A stretch of DNA of 6,089 bases, from positions 1-6,089 of the forward strand of contig JABIUH010000505.1 in NCBI GenBank assembly GCA_018701055.1. The letters are read 5' to 3'. The translations under genes were made by a program, and so were the position numbers. A model generated the notes under the pieces. It had not been told where the DNA came from. It saw only the letters and a list, made by a program, of their open reading frames with translations, and did no database searches. Source of the DNA: Woeseia sp. (GTDB lineage Bacteria > Pseudomonadota > Gammaproteobacteria > Steroidobacterales > Woeseiaceae). Numbering within the stretch: the first letter of the stretch is position 1; each line of letters starts with the position of its first letter. Positions 1 to 6,089 of the stretch are shown one piece after another.

Positions 1-56
1 TTCAATGCATGCCGCTTGAACTCGGGGCTGTATCGCTTGTATTTCTTCTTCGTCAT
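1..56 (-). CDS. IS3-family transposase OrfA, N-terminal fragment (cut by window edge)
   Basis: The minus strand encodes MTKKKYKRYSPEFKRHAL and then leaves the window. The basic start followed by YSPEFK is the usual opening of the helix-turn-helix OrfA protein of IS3/IS911-type elements, which binds the terminal repeats and is normally joined to the DDE-domain OrfB by a programmed frameshift. The ATG at 54-56 is preceded, in the reading direction, by a strong GAGGAGGTG ribosome binding site six or so bases upstream. Only 18 codons are visible, so the IS3 subgroup, and whether the element is intact, cannot be judged. The family call rests on this short but characteristic motif. Confidence 0.75.
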   Translation of the reverse strand, partial: MTKKKYKRYSPEFKRHAL

Positions 57-121
57 GGAACACCTCCTCGCGCATTATCGCGCACATTTTAAGGTGTCCA
101 CCAAACCGGGGCTGGACTACA
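1..121 (-). mobile_element. Left end of an IS3-like insertion sequence (partial)
   Basis: The segment carries the start of the transposase gene and about 65 bases upstream of it, as expected for the 5' end of an IS3-type element. Read on the minus strand, the outer end would begin TGTAGTCCAGCCCCGGTTTG and continue into GGTGGACACC. This fits the TG...CA ends typical of the family, and would put the boundary at about 121. The other end lies outside the window, so neither the inverted repeat nor a target duplication can be tested. The exact boundary is therefore an inference and could lie anywhere up to about 150, where the Shedu-like frame begins. Confidence 0.5.
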
Positions 122-149
122 AGACCTGCCGCTCGAACGGCCGTATTAG

Positions 150-623
150 AGGTATGATGTAATTCTGCTACATTTTCTGGAGCTGGGTAGCGAGTTTGTT
201 CGTGTGCTAGACGAGAAACACATAGACACAAAAAATATCTCCGACTTTGTCCTCCAAGCACATGATGGACTCTTGGACATCGTAGAAATCAAGCGGCCCG
301 AAAGCGGAATGGAGTTTTGGGCGGAAGCGCTAGATCATGGGAATCACGTCCGATCAAGTCACCTGGTCAAAGCTATTACGCAAGCTGCAAAATACATTTT
401 CGAAGTCGAACGTGAGGAGAATAGTGCGAAGTTCCTTGAGTTGGTCGACGGGGTGAAGATTGTAAAGCCGAAGGCGGTACTCATTTACGTACGGTCACAT
501 GGATAGACAATATCTCAAATCGAGGCTTACAGAATTCTGAATTCTAGCTACAGCAACATTACAATCTTGACTTATGACCACATGCTACAAAGAGCAAGGC
601 GGATTATGGGGGAGACTGAGTGA
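150..623 (+). pseudogene. Shedu (SduA/DUF4263) anti-phage nuclease, 5'-truncated and split by an amber codon
   Basis: An open frame runs from 150 to a TAG at 504-506 and, in the same frame, from 507 to a TGA at 621-623. The first part contains the nuclease core: SDFVLQ, then DIVEIKRP (Asp 276-278, Glu 285-287, Lys 291-293) as the PD-(D/E)xK-like metal site, and a Gln in KAITQAAKY, which is typical of DUF4263. The part after the stop, YRILNSSYSNITILTYDHM and then QRARRIMG, matches my memory of the C-terminal end of the same domain, where 'LN..y.n.tilTYD.ll.rA' is common. The expected residue at the stop is Trp (RSHG-W), one base from TAG. Shedu proteins are single-gene phage defence nucleases, usually around 400 residues with a variable N-terminal half. 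That half is missing here, a further TAG lies in frame at 147-149, and an IS end abuts. A shortened protein from a GTG at 204 (100 codons) is possible but would lack the conserved C-terminus. The family call is strong; inactivity is inferred. Confidence 0.8.
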
Positions 624-827
624 GAATTCGGCTAGATCGCCGTTCTCGCTGGGCAATTTACTTGAACTCACGATCTTAACTGCTCTTGGTTTTAGGCAAT
701 CTGGCGCAATTTCGCGAGAGCAGAATTTCAAGGCGTCGGTTTCAAGAAATGTAGAATCTCAACCATGGTGGCAAGAATGAGTCAGGAATTGCAGCTGCGT
801 GATTATCCTATACCCGAAGAGAAAACA
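624..827. other. Intergenic segment between Shedu remnant and MBL hydrolase gene
   Basis: About 200 bases without a convincing gene. A 68-codon frame from 574 to 780 overlaps the Shedu C-terminus in another frame and has no family-like sequence. The promoter of the downstream hydrolase should lie here, but I see no hexamer pair with acceptable spacing. TTGAAC at 662-667 is a possible -35, but it has no good partner -10. The segment from 765 to 827 is open in the hydrolase frame and could be read as an N-terminal extension; the signal peptide argues against that. Confidence 0.5.
816..821 (+). promoter_or_regulatory. Ribosome binding site that sets the start of the MBL hydrolase
   Basis: GAAGAG lies six bases before the ATG at 828. 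The codons that follow that ATG form a complete export signal, whereas the upstream in-frame ATG at 765 has no purine-rich site before it and would bury the signal 21 residues inside the protein. Confidence 0.6.
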
Positions 828-2090
828 ATGAAGTTACTGATAAAGCTGATGGCGTTAGTTGGATTGATAATTCCGGGCTCAGCGGTCCTCGCAGAGACGC
901 CCGAGACGTACCAGTTCCCACGAAAGTGCTCAATGACGGATGCCGGTTATTCGGTACCACTTTGTGGCAAACCGATTACGAAAACGCCGGTAGTTGCTTC
1001 CGATCCGGGAAGCGATAATCTCAAGGTTTATCCCGAGTACTTTATCCCCGATCAGGAGAAACTCGCTGCCGACGAGATGCGCCTGACCGCCGTCGGTTCC
1101 GGCAATCCGCCTGTTCGTCGCGGACAAGCATCCACCAGTTGGCTTGTGGAGTTGGGAAATGGTGATAAATTTATTATCGACGCCGGCGGTGGCACGGTAC
1201 CGGCATTGTGGAGCCTTCGGGTACCTCTCGCTTTACTCGACAAACTATTCCTGACCCATCTGCACCTCGACCACGCCGGGGGAATATTTAACCTTTGGGA
1301 CTCGATGGGCTGGGCAAGGAATACGCCGCTGCACGTTTGGGGCGCCTCGGGCTCTACGCCCGAGCTTGGCGTGGCAGCGTTTGTTGAGAACGTCAGGAAA
1401 GCCGGTGCATGGCAAACGAGAAGTAAGACGGGCATCATTGCGTCGGGAGGAATGGAGCTGACGGCACACGAGTTCGACTCCGCCAAGTTCAGCCCTGAAA
1501 ACCCGCGAATGTTGGTATATAGCGAGAATGGCGTGAAAATCTACGCATTCCCGGTCGACCACATACTGATCGGCGCTGTTGGTTATCGGCTTGAGTGGAA
1601 CGGGTTGTCTGTGGTCTACACGGGCGACAGCATTCCGACCGTATTTGAGTCGGAGCAGGCGCATGGCGTGGATGTATTCATCCACGAATTGTTCATCGAC
1701 GCTCCGACTTTCGCCGAAAAGAACAACATGCCGTTGATGATTGCAGAGAATGTGATTGATGAGCACACTTCGGCTGAGGAGCTCGGCCGCGTTTTCTCGA
1801 TCGCGCAGCCAAGACTGGGTGTCGGAACGCACTACTTCACGAACGATTACACAATCGATCCTGCATTCAAGGGAATCCGCAAGAACTACCAAGGACCCGT
1901 CGTAATTGCACAGGACCTTATGGTCATCAATGTGACGCCGGAGCAAATTACGACGCGCATGGCGAAGACGGATCTCTTGTCTTGGGCGGCACCTGCGCCG
2001 ATGAACGGTCCGCCGCCGAAGCCTGACCCGGCACCCACCGAGGGTCGGACACCGGAATGGGTCCAAGCAACCCGATTCACGATGGAATAA
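828..2090 (+). CDS. Exported MBL-fold (RNase Z-like) metallo-hydrolase
   Basis: A 420-residue protein. Residues 1-22 form a signal peptide: MKLLIK, a hydrophobic core, then AVLA before ETPE. The mature protein is therefore probably periplasmic or secreted. The metallo-beta-lactamase fold is shown by THLHLDHAGG (His144, His146, Asp148, His149), a further His245 in VDHILIGAVGYRLEW, Asp267 in VVYTGDS, an HTSAEE segment and the last ligand His335 in VGTHYF. All ligands of a two-metal site are present. The order and spacing resemble the RNase Z/ElaC and arylsulfatase branch, but an export signal makes tRNA processing unlikely. The C-terminus is a proline-rich tail (NGPPPKPDPAPTEG) of about 30 residues. 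It resembles exported MBL hydrolases that databases label GntH-like (guanitoxin-associated), but no guanitoxin genes accompany it here, so that label would be risky. The substrate is unknown. It stands alone on the plus strand and converges on the operon to its right. Confidence 0.88.
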   Translation: MKLLIKLMALVGLIIPGSAVLAETPETYQFPRKCSMTDAGYSVPLCGKPITKTPVVASDPGSDNLKVYPEYFIPDQEKLAADEMRLTAVGSGNPPVRRGQASTSWLVELGNGDKFIIDAGGGTVPALWSLRVPLALLDKLFLTHLHLDHAGGIFNLWDSMGWARNTPLHVWGASGSTPELGVAAFVENVRKAGAWQTRSKTGIIASGGMELTAHEFDSAKFSPENPRMLVYSENGVKIYAFPVDHILIGAVGYRLEWNGLSVVYTGDSIPTVFESEQAHGVDVFIHELFIDAPTFAEKNNMPLMIAENVIDEHTSAEELGRVFSIAQPRLGVGTHYFTNDYTIDPAFKGIRKNYQGPVVIAQDLMVINVTPEQITTRMAKTDLLSWAAPAPMNGPPPKPDPAPTEGRTPEWVQATRFTME

Positions 2091-2225
2091 GCGGGCAGTC
2101 GGCCGCAGCCAATGGTTCGACTATCCGACGATCTTGCACACAGCCATCGGCGGGTTCAACCCATGCAAAGTTGCGTTGCTGATGCTCGACCTGGGGGTGT
2201 GCCGACAACACGGACTACCGTCAAA
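2091..2225. other. Convergent intergenic segment
   Basis: This lies between the ends of two convergent genes, so transcription from both sides should stop here. I see no GC-rich hairpin followed by a T-run on either strand. The best inverted repeat is the short GGGTT-C-AACCC at 2152-2162, which is too small for a confident terminator. One frame from about 2092 to 2227 stays open for 45 codons, with a plausible amino acid mix but no start codon and no recognisable family. It may be chance or a gene remnant. Confidence 0.4.
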
Positions 2226-2531
2226 TCAGAAATCGTAACTTGCGTCGATAAAGTTCAGATCATTCGACGACGGTGATGAGGCTGGACAGTTTTCCTCGAG
2301 TTCGGTTTGGAGTGTCCTGAATTCTGGCATCGCTGACATCTTCCCCCGTGCCGTGTTGTCACGTTCTATGATGACATGAACGAAGGTCCGCTTGTCATCG
2401 AGCACGAAGGCCACAAAGCTCAAGCCTTCAATTGGGTTTCTTCTTAACGCGTCCATGAAACTTCGCAGGTTGGTGGTATTCCTGTCGACGAACGATGCCT
2501 CAACTTCATATCGAATCCGAACTGCTTTCAT
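2226..2531 (-). CDS. Small protein with probable ferredoxin-like (dimeric alpha/beta-barrel) fold
   Basis: A 101-residue cytoplasmic protein with no signal peptide or membrane segment. It opens with a beta strand (MKAVRIRYEV), then a helix with NTTNLRSFMDALR, a second strand (LSFVAFVLDD), a third (KRTFVHVIIERD), and a helix ending in the MPEFRTLQTEL region. This order, with 'K.FVH' and 'PEF', matches small proteins of the antibiotic-biosynthesis-monooxygenase/dimeric alpha-beta-barrel type, many of unknown function. The family match is from memory of the pattern, and no catalytic residue can be named. It is the last gene of the apparent operon, 40 bases after the amidohydrolase stop, and has its own strong ribosome binding site (AGGAG, nine bases from the ATG). 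It may act as a small-molecule binding or oxygenase subunit, but nothing in the sequence proves this. Confidence 0.75.
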   Translation of the reverse strand: MKAVRIRYEVEASFVDRNTTNLRSFMDALRRNPIEGLSFVAFVLDDKRTFVHVIIERDNTARGKMSAMPEFRTLQTELEENCPASSPSSNDLNFIDASYDF

Positions 2532-2540
2532 CTTTTTCTT

Positions 2541-2545
2541 CTCCT
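2541..2545 (-). promoter_or_regulatory. Ribosome binding site of the small alpha/beta-barrel gene
   Basis: AGGAG on the minus strand, nine bases before the ATG at 2529-2531. It supports translation of this small gene as an independent unit within the operon. Confidence 0.7.
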
Positions 2546-2571
2546 GCTTATTTTTCGGCGGTCAGCGTGTA

Positions 2572-4338
2572 CTAATCGCTTTCAAAAAGAAATCCGGCAG
2601 CAACACTCTTATAGACGACCTCCCCATTGACGATTGTCGTTAGCACCTGTACGTCGCTGACTTCGTCGATTGGGATCTCCATTATATTTCGATCAAGGAC
2701 AATGAAGTCCGCTGCTTTCCCAACTTCGATCGAGCCAGTTAGATTGGCTGTCTTGCCGGCGGTCGCACCATTGATGGTGACGACTCGTATCGCAGTTTCA
2801 AGCGGGATTGCTTGTTCAGGCCACTGACTTCCAGGAATTTCCCCCCAAGGGTGTTGGCGTGTCACCATGGCCTCGATTCCAGGCCACGGATTTGCGTCGG
2901 GCACAACGGCAGGCCAATCAGACCCGTAAAATACAAGCGCACCAGCGTCATGCAACGATCTCATCGGCCACATGCGAATCGCGCGATCTGTGCCGAGGAC
3001 AGCTGCACGCGCCGCATCTGAAGCATGCGGGTGCCAGAGGATTGGGCACATTTCCGCAGCGACATTCAGTTGCCGAAAACGCGGTAAATCATCCTTGTGA
3101 ATGAACTGAGCGTGAGATAACTCATGCACCTGATTCGAGTTTCCGTTCTGCTCCCGGGCATATGCGAATGCGTCTAACGCTGCCCGTGCCGCCCTGTCAC
3201 CGGTTGCGTGGATCTTCACGGTGAGGCCCTGCGCATCAAGATATGCGACGTCTTCATTCAGCTCTGTCTGCTCGAACATCATGTCACCACGATGGTCGCT
3301 ACCGAATGCTTCGTTGGGTGCGTAAGGGTCAAGCATTGCAGACGTGCGGGTCATTGGGACTCCGTCGAGCATGATTTTGGCAAAGCTCGTGTCGACTAAA
3401 ACCGATGCGAATTTTTGGCGATTGGCAATGCTGCCGAGCTCTTCCTCATGAGATGGGGACCAACTACTTTTCCAGGCGAGGCTGGTGGCGACACGCGACT
3501 TTAGCTGACCGTTCCGGGCTAATTCATCGTAGGCGCGCAGCACCGAACCTGTGACCATTGCGTCCTTGAACGAGGTGATACCGAAACCAACAAATTGATC
3601 AATGGCAGAACCCACTGCTTCGGCATATTGTCGTTCGGAGTAGGGTGGCAGCTGTGTCTGCGCCTCGTATGCCGCGTTGTCCAGCAGCAAGCCGGTTGCT
3701 TCGCCGGTCACGGAATCGCGCAATATGTGGCCACCGATCGGGTTCGGAGTTTCGTCCGTAATTCCCAGCGACTCAAGCGCTGCACTGTTTACCCAGGCAT
3801 TGTGGACTGACCAGTCCATGAGGAATACAGGATTGTCGGGAGACACCGCATCGAGCAATTCCTTGTTCATCGAATTGTCAGACTCGAGTAAGGAACTTGC
3901 CCACTGCCCGCCGCGAATCCATTCGCCGGGCTCGACGTTCTTGGAACAGTTTGCGACAACTCCAACGATTTCGTCCAACGTTAGCGTCGATGGAAATCCG
4001 CACTCGAAGAGTTCCTTGATACCACCGTCCGAGGGATGGATGTGCATATCGTGAATGCCTGGCATCAAAAACTGGCCCTGCAAATCGACGATCTTCGTGT
4101 TCGTACCCTGATGTCTGCGCGTCTCTTCATCAGTACCGACGGCGACGATACGACCGTTGCGAATGGCTAACGATTCCGCCCAGCCGTTGCCGGCATCAAC
4201 CGTATAGATTCGCGCATTCCTGTAGATTGCATCAGCATCAGCGTCAGGAGTTGCCGGTCCGTTGCAAGCGCCCATAGGTAACACAAACAACAGCGTGAAG
4301 AACAAATGGCGTCGTCGTGTGATCTTGGTCGGAGTCAT
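2572..4338 (-). CDS. YtcJ-like amidohydrolase (Amidohydro_3), predicted lipoprotein
   Basis: A 588-residue metal-dependent hydrolase, slightly longer than the usual 530-560 because of its export signal. The N-terminus has an arginine-rich start (TRRRHLFF, which could fit a Tat motif), a hydrophobic stretch and a lipobox PMGAC with Cys25, so the enzyme is probably anchored on the periplasmic side. The family pattern follows: the strand pair IYTVDAG and GRIVAVG, the metal motif DMHIHP (His99, His101), HNAWVNS near 179, KIMLDGVP near 321, KIHATGD (His near 377), HELSHAQ near 405-409, the metal Asp in YGSDWP near 474, and the closing GSIEVGKAADFIVLD. All expected ligands are visible. Relatives hydrolyse amides, N-formyl groups or cyclic amides, but the substrate cannot be read from sequence. 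It follows the FAD oxidoreductase gene by 70 bases on the same strand and precedes the small barrel protein, which suggests an operon. AGGGA eight bases upstream supports this start. Confidence 0.92.
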   Translation of the reverse strand: MTPTKITRRRHLFFTLLFVLPMGACNGPATPDADADAIYRNARIYTVDAGNGWAESLAIRNGRIVAVGTDEETRRHQGTNTKIVDLQGQFLMPGIHDMHIHPSDGGIKELFECGFPSTLTLDEIVGVVANCSKNVEPGEWIRGGQWASSLLESDNSMNKELLDAVSPDNPVFLMDWSVHNAWVNSAALESLGITDETPNPIGGHILRDSVTGEATGLLLDNAAYEAQTQLPPYSERQYAEAVGSAIDQFVGFGITSFKDAMVTGSVLRAYDELARNGQLKSRVATSLAWKSSWSPSHEEELGSIANRQKFASVLVDTSFAKIMLDGVPMTRTSAMLDPYAPNEAFGSDHRGDMMFEQTELNEDVAYLDAQGLTVKIHATGDRAARAALDAFAYAREQNGNSNQVHELSHAQFIHKDDLPRFRQLNVAAEMCPILWHPHASDAARAAVLGTDRAIRMWPMRSLHDAGALVFYGSDWPAVVPDANPWPGIEAMVTRQHPWGEIPGSQWPEQAIPLETAIRVVTINGATAGKTANLTGSIEVGKAADFIVLDRNIMEIPIDEVSDVQVLTTIVNGEVVYKSVAAGFLFESD

Positions 4339-4346
4339 AAATGATG

Positions 4347-4351
4347 TCCCT
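4347..4351 (-). promoter_or_regulatory. Ribosome binding site of the amidohydrolase
   Basis: AGGGA on the minus strand, eight bases before the ATG at 4336-4338. The start it selects is the one that gives a complete lipoprotein signal. The 70-base gap to the upstream gene also holds an 11-base perfect palindrome, AGCGA-T-TCGCT at 4377-4387, of unknown role. Confidence 0.6.
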
Positions 4352-4408
4352 GCACTCTAAGAATTCTGGAAATACTAGCGATTCGCTGCGGCCAGGGCGA
4401 GAAATTAG

Positions 4409-5521
4409 TTATGGAGCTTGGAGTCCAGCAACAACGTAGCGCGCAATACTGAGGCTCGCCGTAAGGCCAGGCGTTTCAATGCCGTACAGATTGATCAAGC
4501 CGGGAACGCCATGTTGTACGGGCCCTTGTATCATCCAATCACCTATCACAGCACACCTGGGTCCCCAGGATCGCGGCCGGATACCGGCAAAAGATGGGCC
4601 GAGCCTCGACTCGTCGAGGTCAGGCCAATATCGGCGAATCGAATTTGCTATTCGTGGCATGACTGACGCGTCGAAACTGTAGTCGATCTCGTCAACCCAA
4701 TGCAGGTCTGGTCCGAACTTGCCCTGGCCCTGATAATCAGGAGTAAAAGAAGCGCCGCCGGCCACTTCCAGGGGCACAATGACACGCGCGAACGGTATTT
4801 TTCCGCTTAGGTTAATGAAATGTCCTTTAGCTAAGTGGATCTTGGGAATTCGGTTTGCCGGAAACCCAGTGATTGATTGGGCTAGCGCAGTCGCACCGAG
4901 GCCAGCGGCATTAATTAAATAGGAGCACGACATTTGCATTGTGTCGCCGTCTGCGTCTTGTACAGACACCTGAGCAATTCCCTTTTTGCATTTTGCAGAT
5001 GTGACATTCGTGTTTGTCGCAAAAATGGCGCCCGCGTTTTCGGCATCGCCGTGCAGTGCCAATAGGAATGCATGGCTATCGAATACAGCCGTAGACGGCG
5101 ACAACAAAGCCGCGTAGCAGTCGATGCTCGGCTCCAATTCGCGAACTTGCGCAGGCGTTAGTAGCGACAGATCGTCTACGCCGCATTCAGGAGCGCGCTT
5201 GAGCAAATTTTCAAGGGCGTTTAGATCGGCAGCGTCGAAGCCGAGAACAAGTTTGCCGCACTTTGAAACCGCCACACCTTTTTCCACGCAGTATTCAACC
5301 ATTGCGTGCGCACCGGGTTGGCATAAGCGGCCGCGCAATGAGTCTGCCGGATAAAGAAAGCCAGCGTGAATGACCTCGTTATTCCGAGAGCTGGTTTCAC
5401 TACCGACAGTGCTATTTCGTTCGAGGACGATAACCTCTCGGCCTTTGAGAGCGAGCTCGCGGGCAACAGCAAGGCCGACGGCTCCTGCGCCAACAACAAC
5501 ACATTCGACGTGCTCACTCAT
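4409..5521 (-). CDS. FAD-dependent oxidoreductase, L-2-hydroxyglutarate dehydrogenase/DAO-like
   Basis: A 370-residue flavoprotein of the DAO superfamily. The N-terminal Rossmann motif VVGAGAVGLAVARELA (Gly11, Gly13, Gly16) and Glu34 at the end of the second strand bind the ADP part of FAD. The block SSRNNEVIHAGFLYP at 45-58 is the hallmark of the L-2-hydroxyglutarate oxidase/dehydrogenase branch. Further family blocks are INAAGLGA near 203-210, LHWVDEIDY near 273-281, GIRPR near 313-317 and LYGIETPGLT near 345-354. Length is normal for compact members of this family, and there is no signal peptide, so it acts in the cytoplasm. Known relatives oxidise 2-hydroxy acids or amines and pass electrons to quinone or oxygen; the true substrate is uncertain. 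It is the first gene of the likely three-gene operon and is divergent from the dienelactone hydrolase gene. No strong ribosome binding site precedes the ATG, only a C-rich stretch. Confidence 0.9.
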   Translation of the reverse strand: MSEHVECVVVGAGAVGLAVARELALKGREVIVLERNSTVGSETSSRNNEVIHAGFLYPADSLRGRLCQPGAHAMVEYCVEKGVAVSKCGKLVLGFDAADLNALENLLKRAPECGVDDLSLLTPAQVRELEPSIDCYAALLSPSTAVFDSHAFLLALHGDAENAGAIFATNTNVTSAKCKKGIAQVSVQDADGDTMQMSCSYLINAAGLGATALAQSITGFPANRIPKIHLAKGHFINLSGKIPFARVIVPLEVAGGASFTPDYQGQGKFGPDLHWVDEIDYSFDASVMPRIANSIRRYWPDLDESRLGPSFAGIRPRSWGPRCAVIGDWMIQGPVQHGVPGLINLYGIETPGLTASLSIARYVVAGLQAP

Positions 5522-5624
5522 TGTCTGGGGGTGCTAAACATCAAGCTATTTCGACATGCAGTAGTCGCGAGCGACTGCCTGTGTAAGTATATTGATGGTA
5601 ATTCTGAACACGCGGAAGAAAAAA
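5522..5624. promoter_or_regulatory. Divergent intergenic region with an inverted repeat
   Basis: A 103-base spacer between two divergent genes, so it should carry promoters for both. At 5558-5578 it contains nested inverted repeats: GTCGC-GA-GCGAC (5564-5575), and GCAGT (5558-5562) facing ACTGC (5574-5578). This is a reasonable candidate for a regulator binding site. TATATT at 5588-5593 could be a -10 element for the rightward gene, but no matching -35 is seen at normal spacing. The role is inferred from position. Confidence 0.4.
5614..5618 (+). promoter_or_regulatory. Ribosome binding site that sets the start of the dienelactone hydrolase-like gene
   Basis: GGAAG, followed by A's, ends six bases before the ATG at 5625. 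Two other in-frame ATGs (5595 and 5637) have poorer upstream sequence, so 5625 is preferred. Confidence 0.6.
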
Positions 5625-6089
5625 ATGCAAGGCAACATGCGCACTCTTACGGCCGAAGATGGCGGCGAATTCGACATCTATCTGTCGCTTCCCGCAGCTG
5701 ACACTGCACCCGGACTTGTCCTCATGCAATACATCTGTGGAGTAAACAAAGTAATGCGCGATCTTGCCGACGACTTCGCGGACCAGGGATACGCTGTTGC
5801 CGTTCCTGATCTGTTCTGGCGTCAGGAGCCAGGCGTCCAGCTCAACAATAATCCGGCGAATCCGGATCCAGATGAGCACGCCCGGGCTCTGGAGTTAAAT
5901 CAGGGGTTCGATGATGCGTTGGCTGTTTCGGACCTGCAGCGGACAATCGATTTCCTGCGTTCATATGAAGCAACGAACGGGCGGGTCGGCGCGCTGGGTT
6001 ACTGTCTCGGCGGTCGTACGGCTTTTCTTGTCGCAGCGCGCACAGACGCCGATTGTTCGATCGGCTACTACGGCGTCAATATTGACAAA
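5625..6089 (+). CDS. Dienelactone hydrolase family protein (3' end beyond window)
   Basis: The first 155 codons of an alpha/beta hydrolase of the dienelactone hydrolase family (usually 220-240 residues), so about two thirds is visible. The start LTAEDGGEFDIYLSLP and the core PGLVLMQYICGVN, DFADQGYAVAVPDLFW and GRVGALGYCLGGRTAF match the family. Cys127 in GYCLGG is the nucleophile, as in classical dienelactone hydrolases, and the segment SIGYYG is also typical. The position equivalent to Glu36 of the Pseudomonas enzyme, which activates the Cys, is Tyr36 here (QYICGVN in place of QEIFGVN). The Asp and His of the triad lie beyond the window edge. It is cytoplasmic, with no signal peptide. The activity is probably hydrolysis of a lactone or ester, but a true dienelactone (chlorocatechol or protoanemonin) role is not supported by the neighbours. 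Confidence 0.9.
   Translation, partial: MQGNMRTLTAEDGGEFDIYLSLPAADTAPGLVLMQYICGVNKVMRDLADDFADQGYAVAVPDLFWRQEPGVQLNNNPANPDPDEHARALELNQGFDDALAVSDLQRTIDFLRSYEATNGRVGALGYCLGGRTAFLVAARTDADCSIGYYGVNIDK

Noticed and set aside
574..780. A 68-codon plus-strand frame starting MTTCYKEQGG
   Set aside because: It overlaps the C-terminal end of the Shedu remnant in a different frame, has no clear ribosome binding site and shows no family-like sequence.
765..827. The upstream ATG at 765 as the start of the MBL hydrolase
   Set aside because: It would put 21 polar residues before the signal peptide and lacks a ribosome binding site. The ATG at 828 has both a signal peptide and GAAGAG.
1245..2066. A 273-codon minus-strand frame opposite the MBL hydrolase
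   Set aside because: It is rich in Arg, Cys and His, as antisense shadows of GC-rich genes are. The plus-strand gene has complete metal-binding motifs.
2152..2162. A GGGTT-C-AACCC hairpin as a terminator
   Set aside because: The stem is short, the loop is too small and no T-run follows on either strand.
3677..4054. A 125-codon plus-strand frame opposite the amidohydrolase
   Set aside because: It lies wholly within the amidohydrolase gene and has no recognisable motif. The minus-strand reading has all expected metal ligands.
5541..5879. A 112-codon minus-strand frame across the divergent spacer
   Set aside because: It covers the spacer and the start of the dienelactone hydrolase-like gene, whose family motifs on the plus strand are clear.

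Overview
The window looks like a piece of a proteobacterial chromosome. Moderate GC, AGGAG-type ribosome binding sites, a Cys lipoprotein signal and the mix of oxidoreductase and hydrolase genes would suit an environmental, possibly marine, gammaproteobacterium. That placement is inference, since no rRNA or marker gene is present.

Region 1 (1-623) is a scar of accessory DNA. The left edge holds the first 18 codons (minus strand) and apparent outer end of an IS3-type insertion sequence. Next to it, on the plus strand, is the C-terminal part of a Shedu (SduA, DUF4263) anti-phage nuclease. It has no visible N-terminal half and is split by an amber codon at 504-506, where a Trp would be expected. 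The family-like sequence resumes in the same frame after the stop and runs to 623, so this is best read as a decayed defence gene.

Region 2 (624-2090) has about 200 bases of apparently non-coding DNA and then an exported metallo-beta-lactamase-fold hydrolase with RNase Z-like metal ligands and a proline-rich tail. Its start is placed at 828, where a ribosome binding site and a signal peptide agree.

Region 3 (2226-5521, minus strand) is a probable three-gene operon. In transcription order it holds an FAD-dependent oxidoreductase of the L-2-hydroxyglutarate dehydrogenase/DAO type, a YtcJ-like amidohydrolase with a lipoprotein signal, and a small protein of about 100 residues that looks like a ferredoxin-like alpha/beta-barrel monomer. 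The operon converges on the hydrolase of region 2.

Region 4 (5522-6089) is a divergent intergenic segment with an inverted repeat, followed by the first 155 codons of a dienelactone hydrolase-family gene that runs off the window. The genes of regions 2-4 suggest oxidation and hydrolysis of small organic acids, amides or lactones, but no defined pathway can be named from the sequence. I see no tRNA, rRNA, CRISPR array or strong intrinsic terminator.
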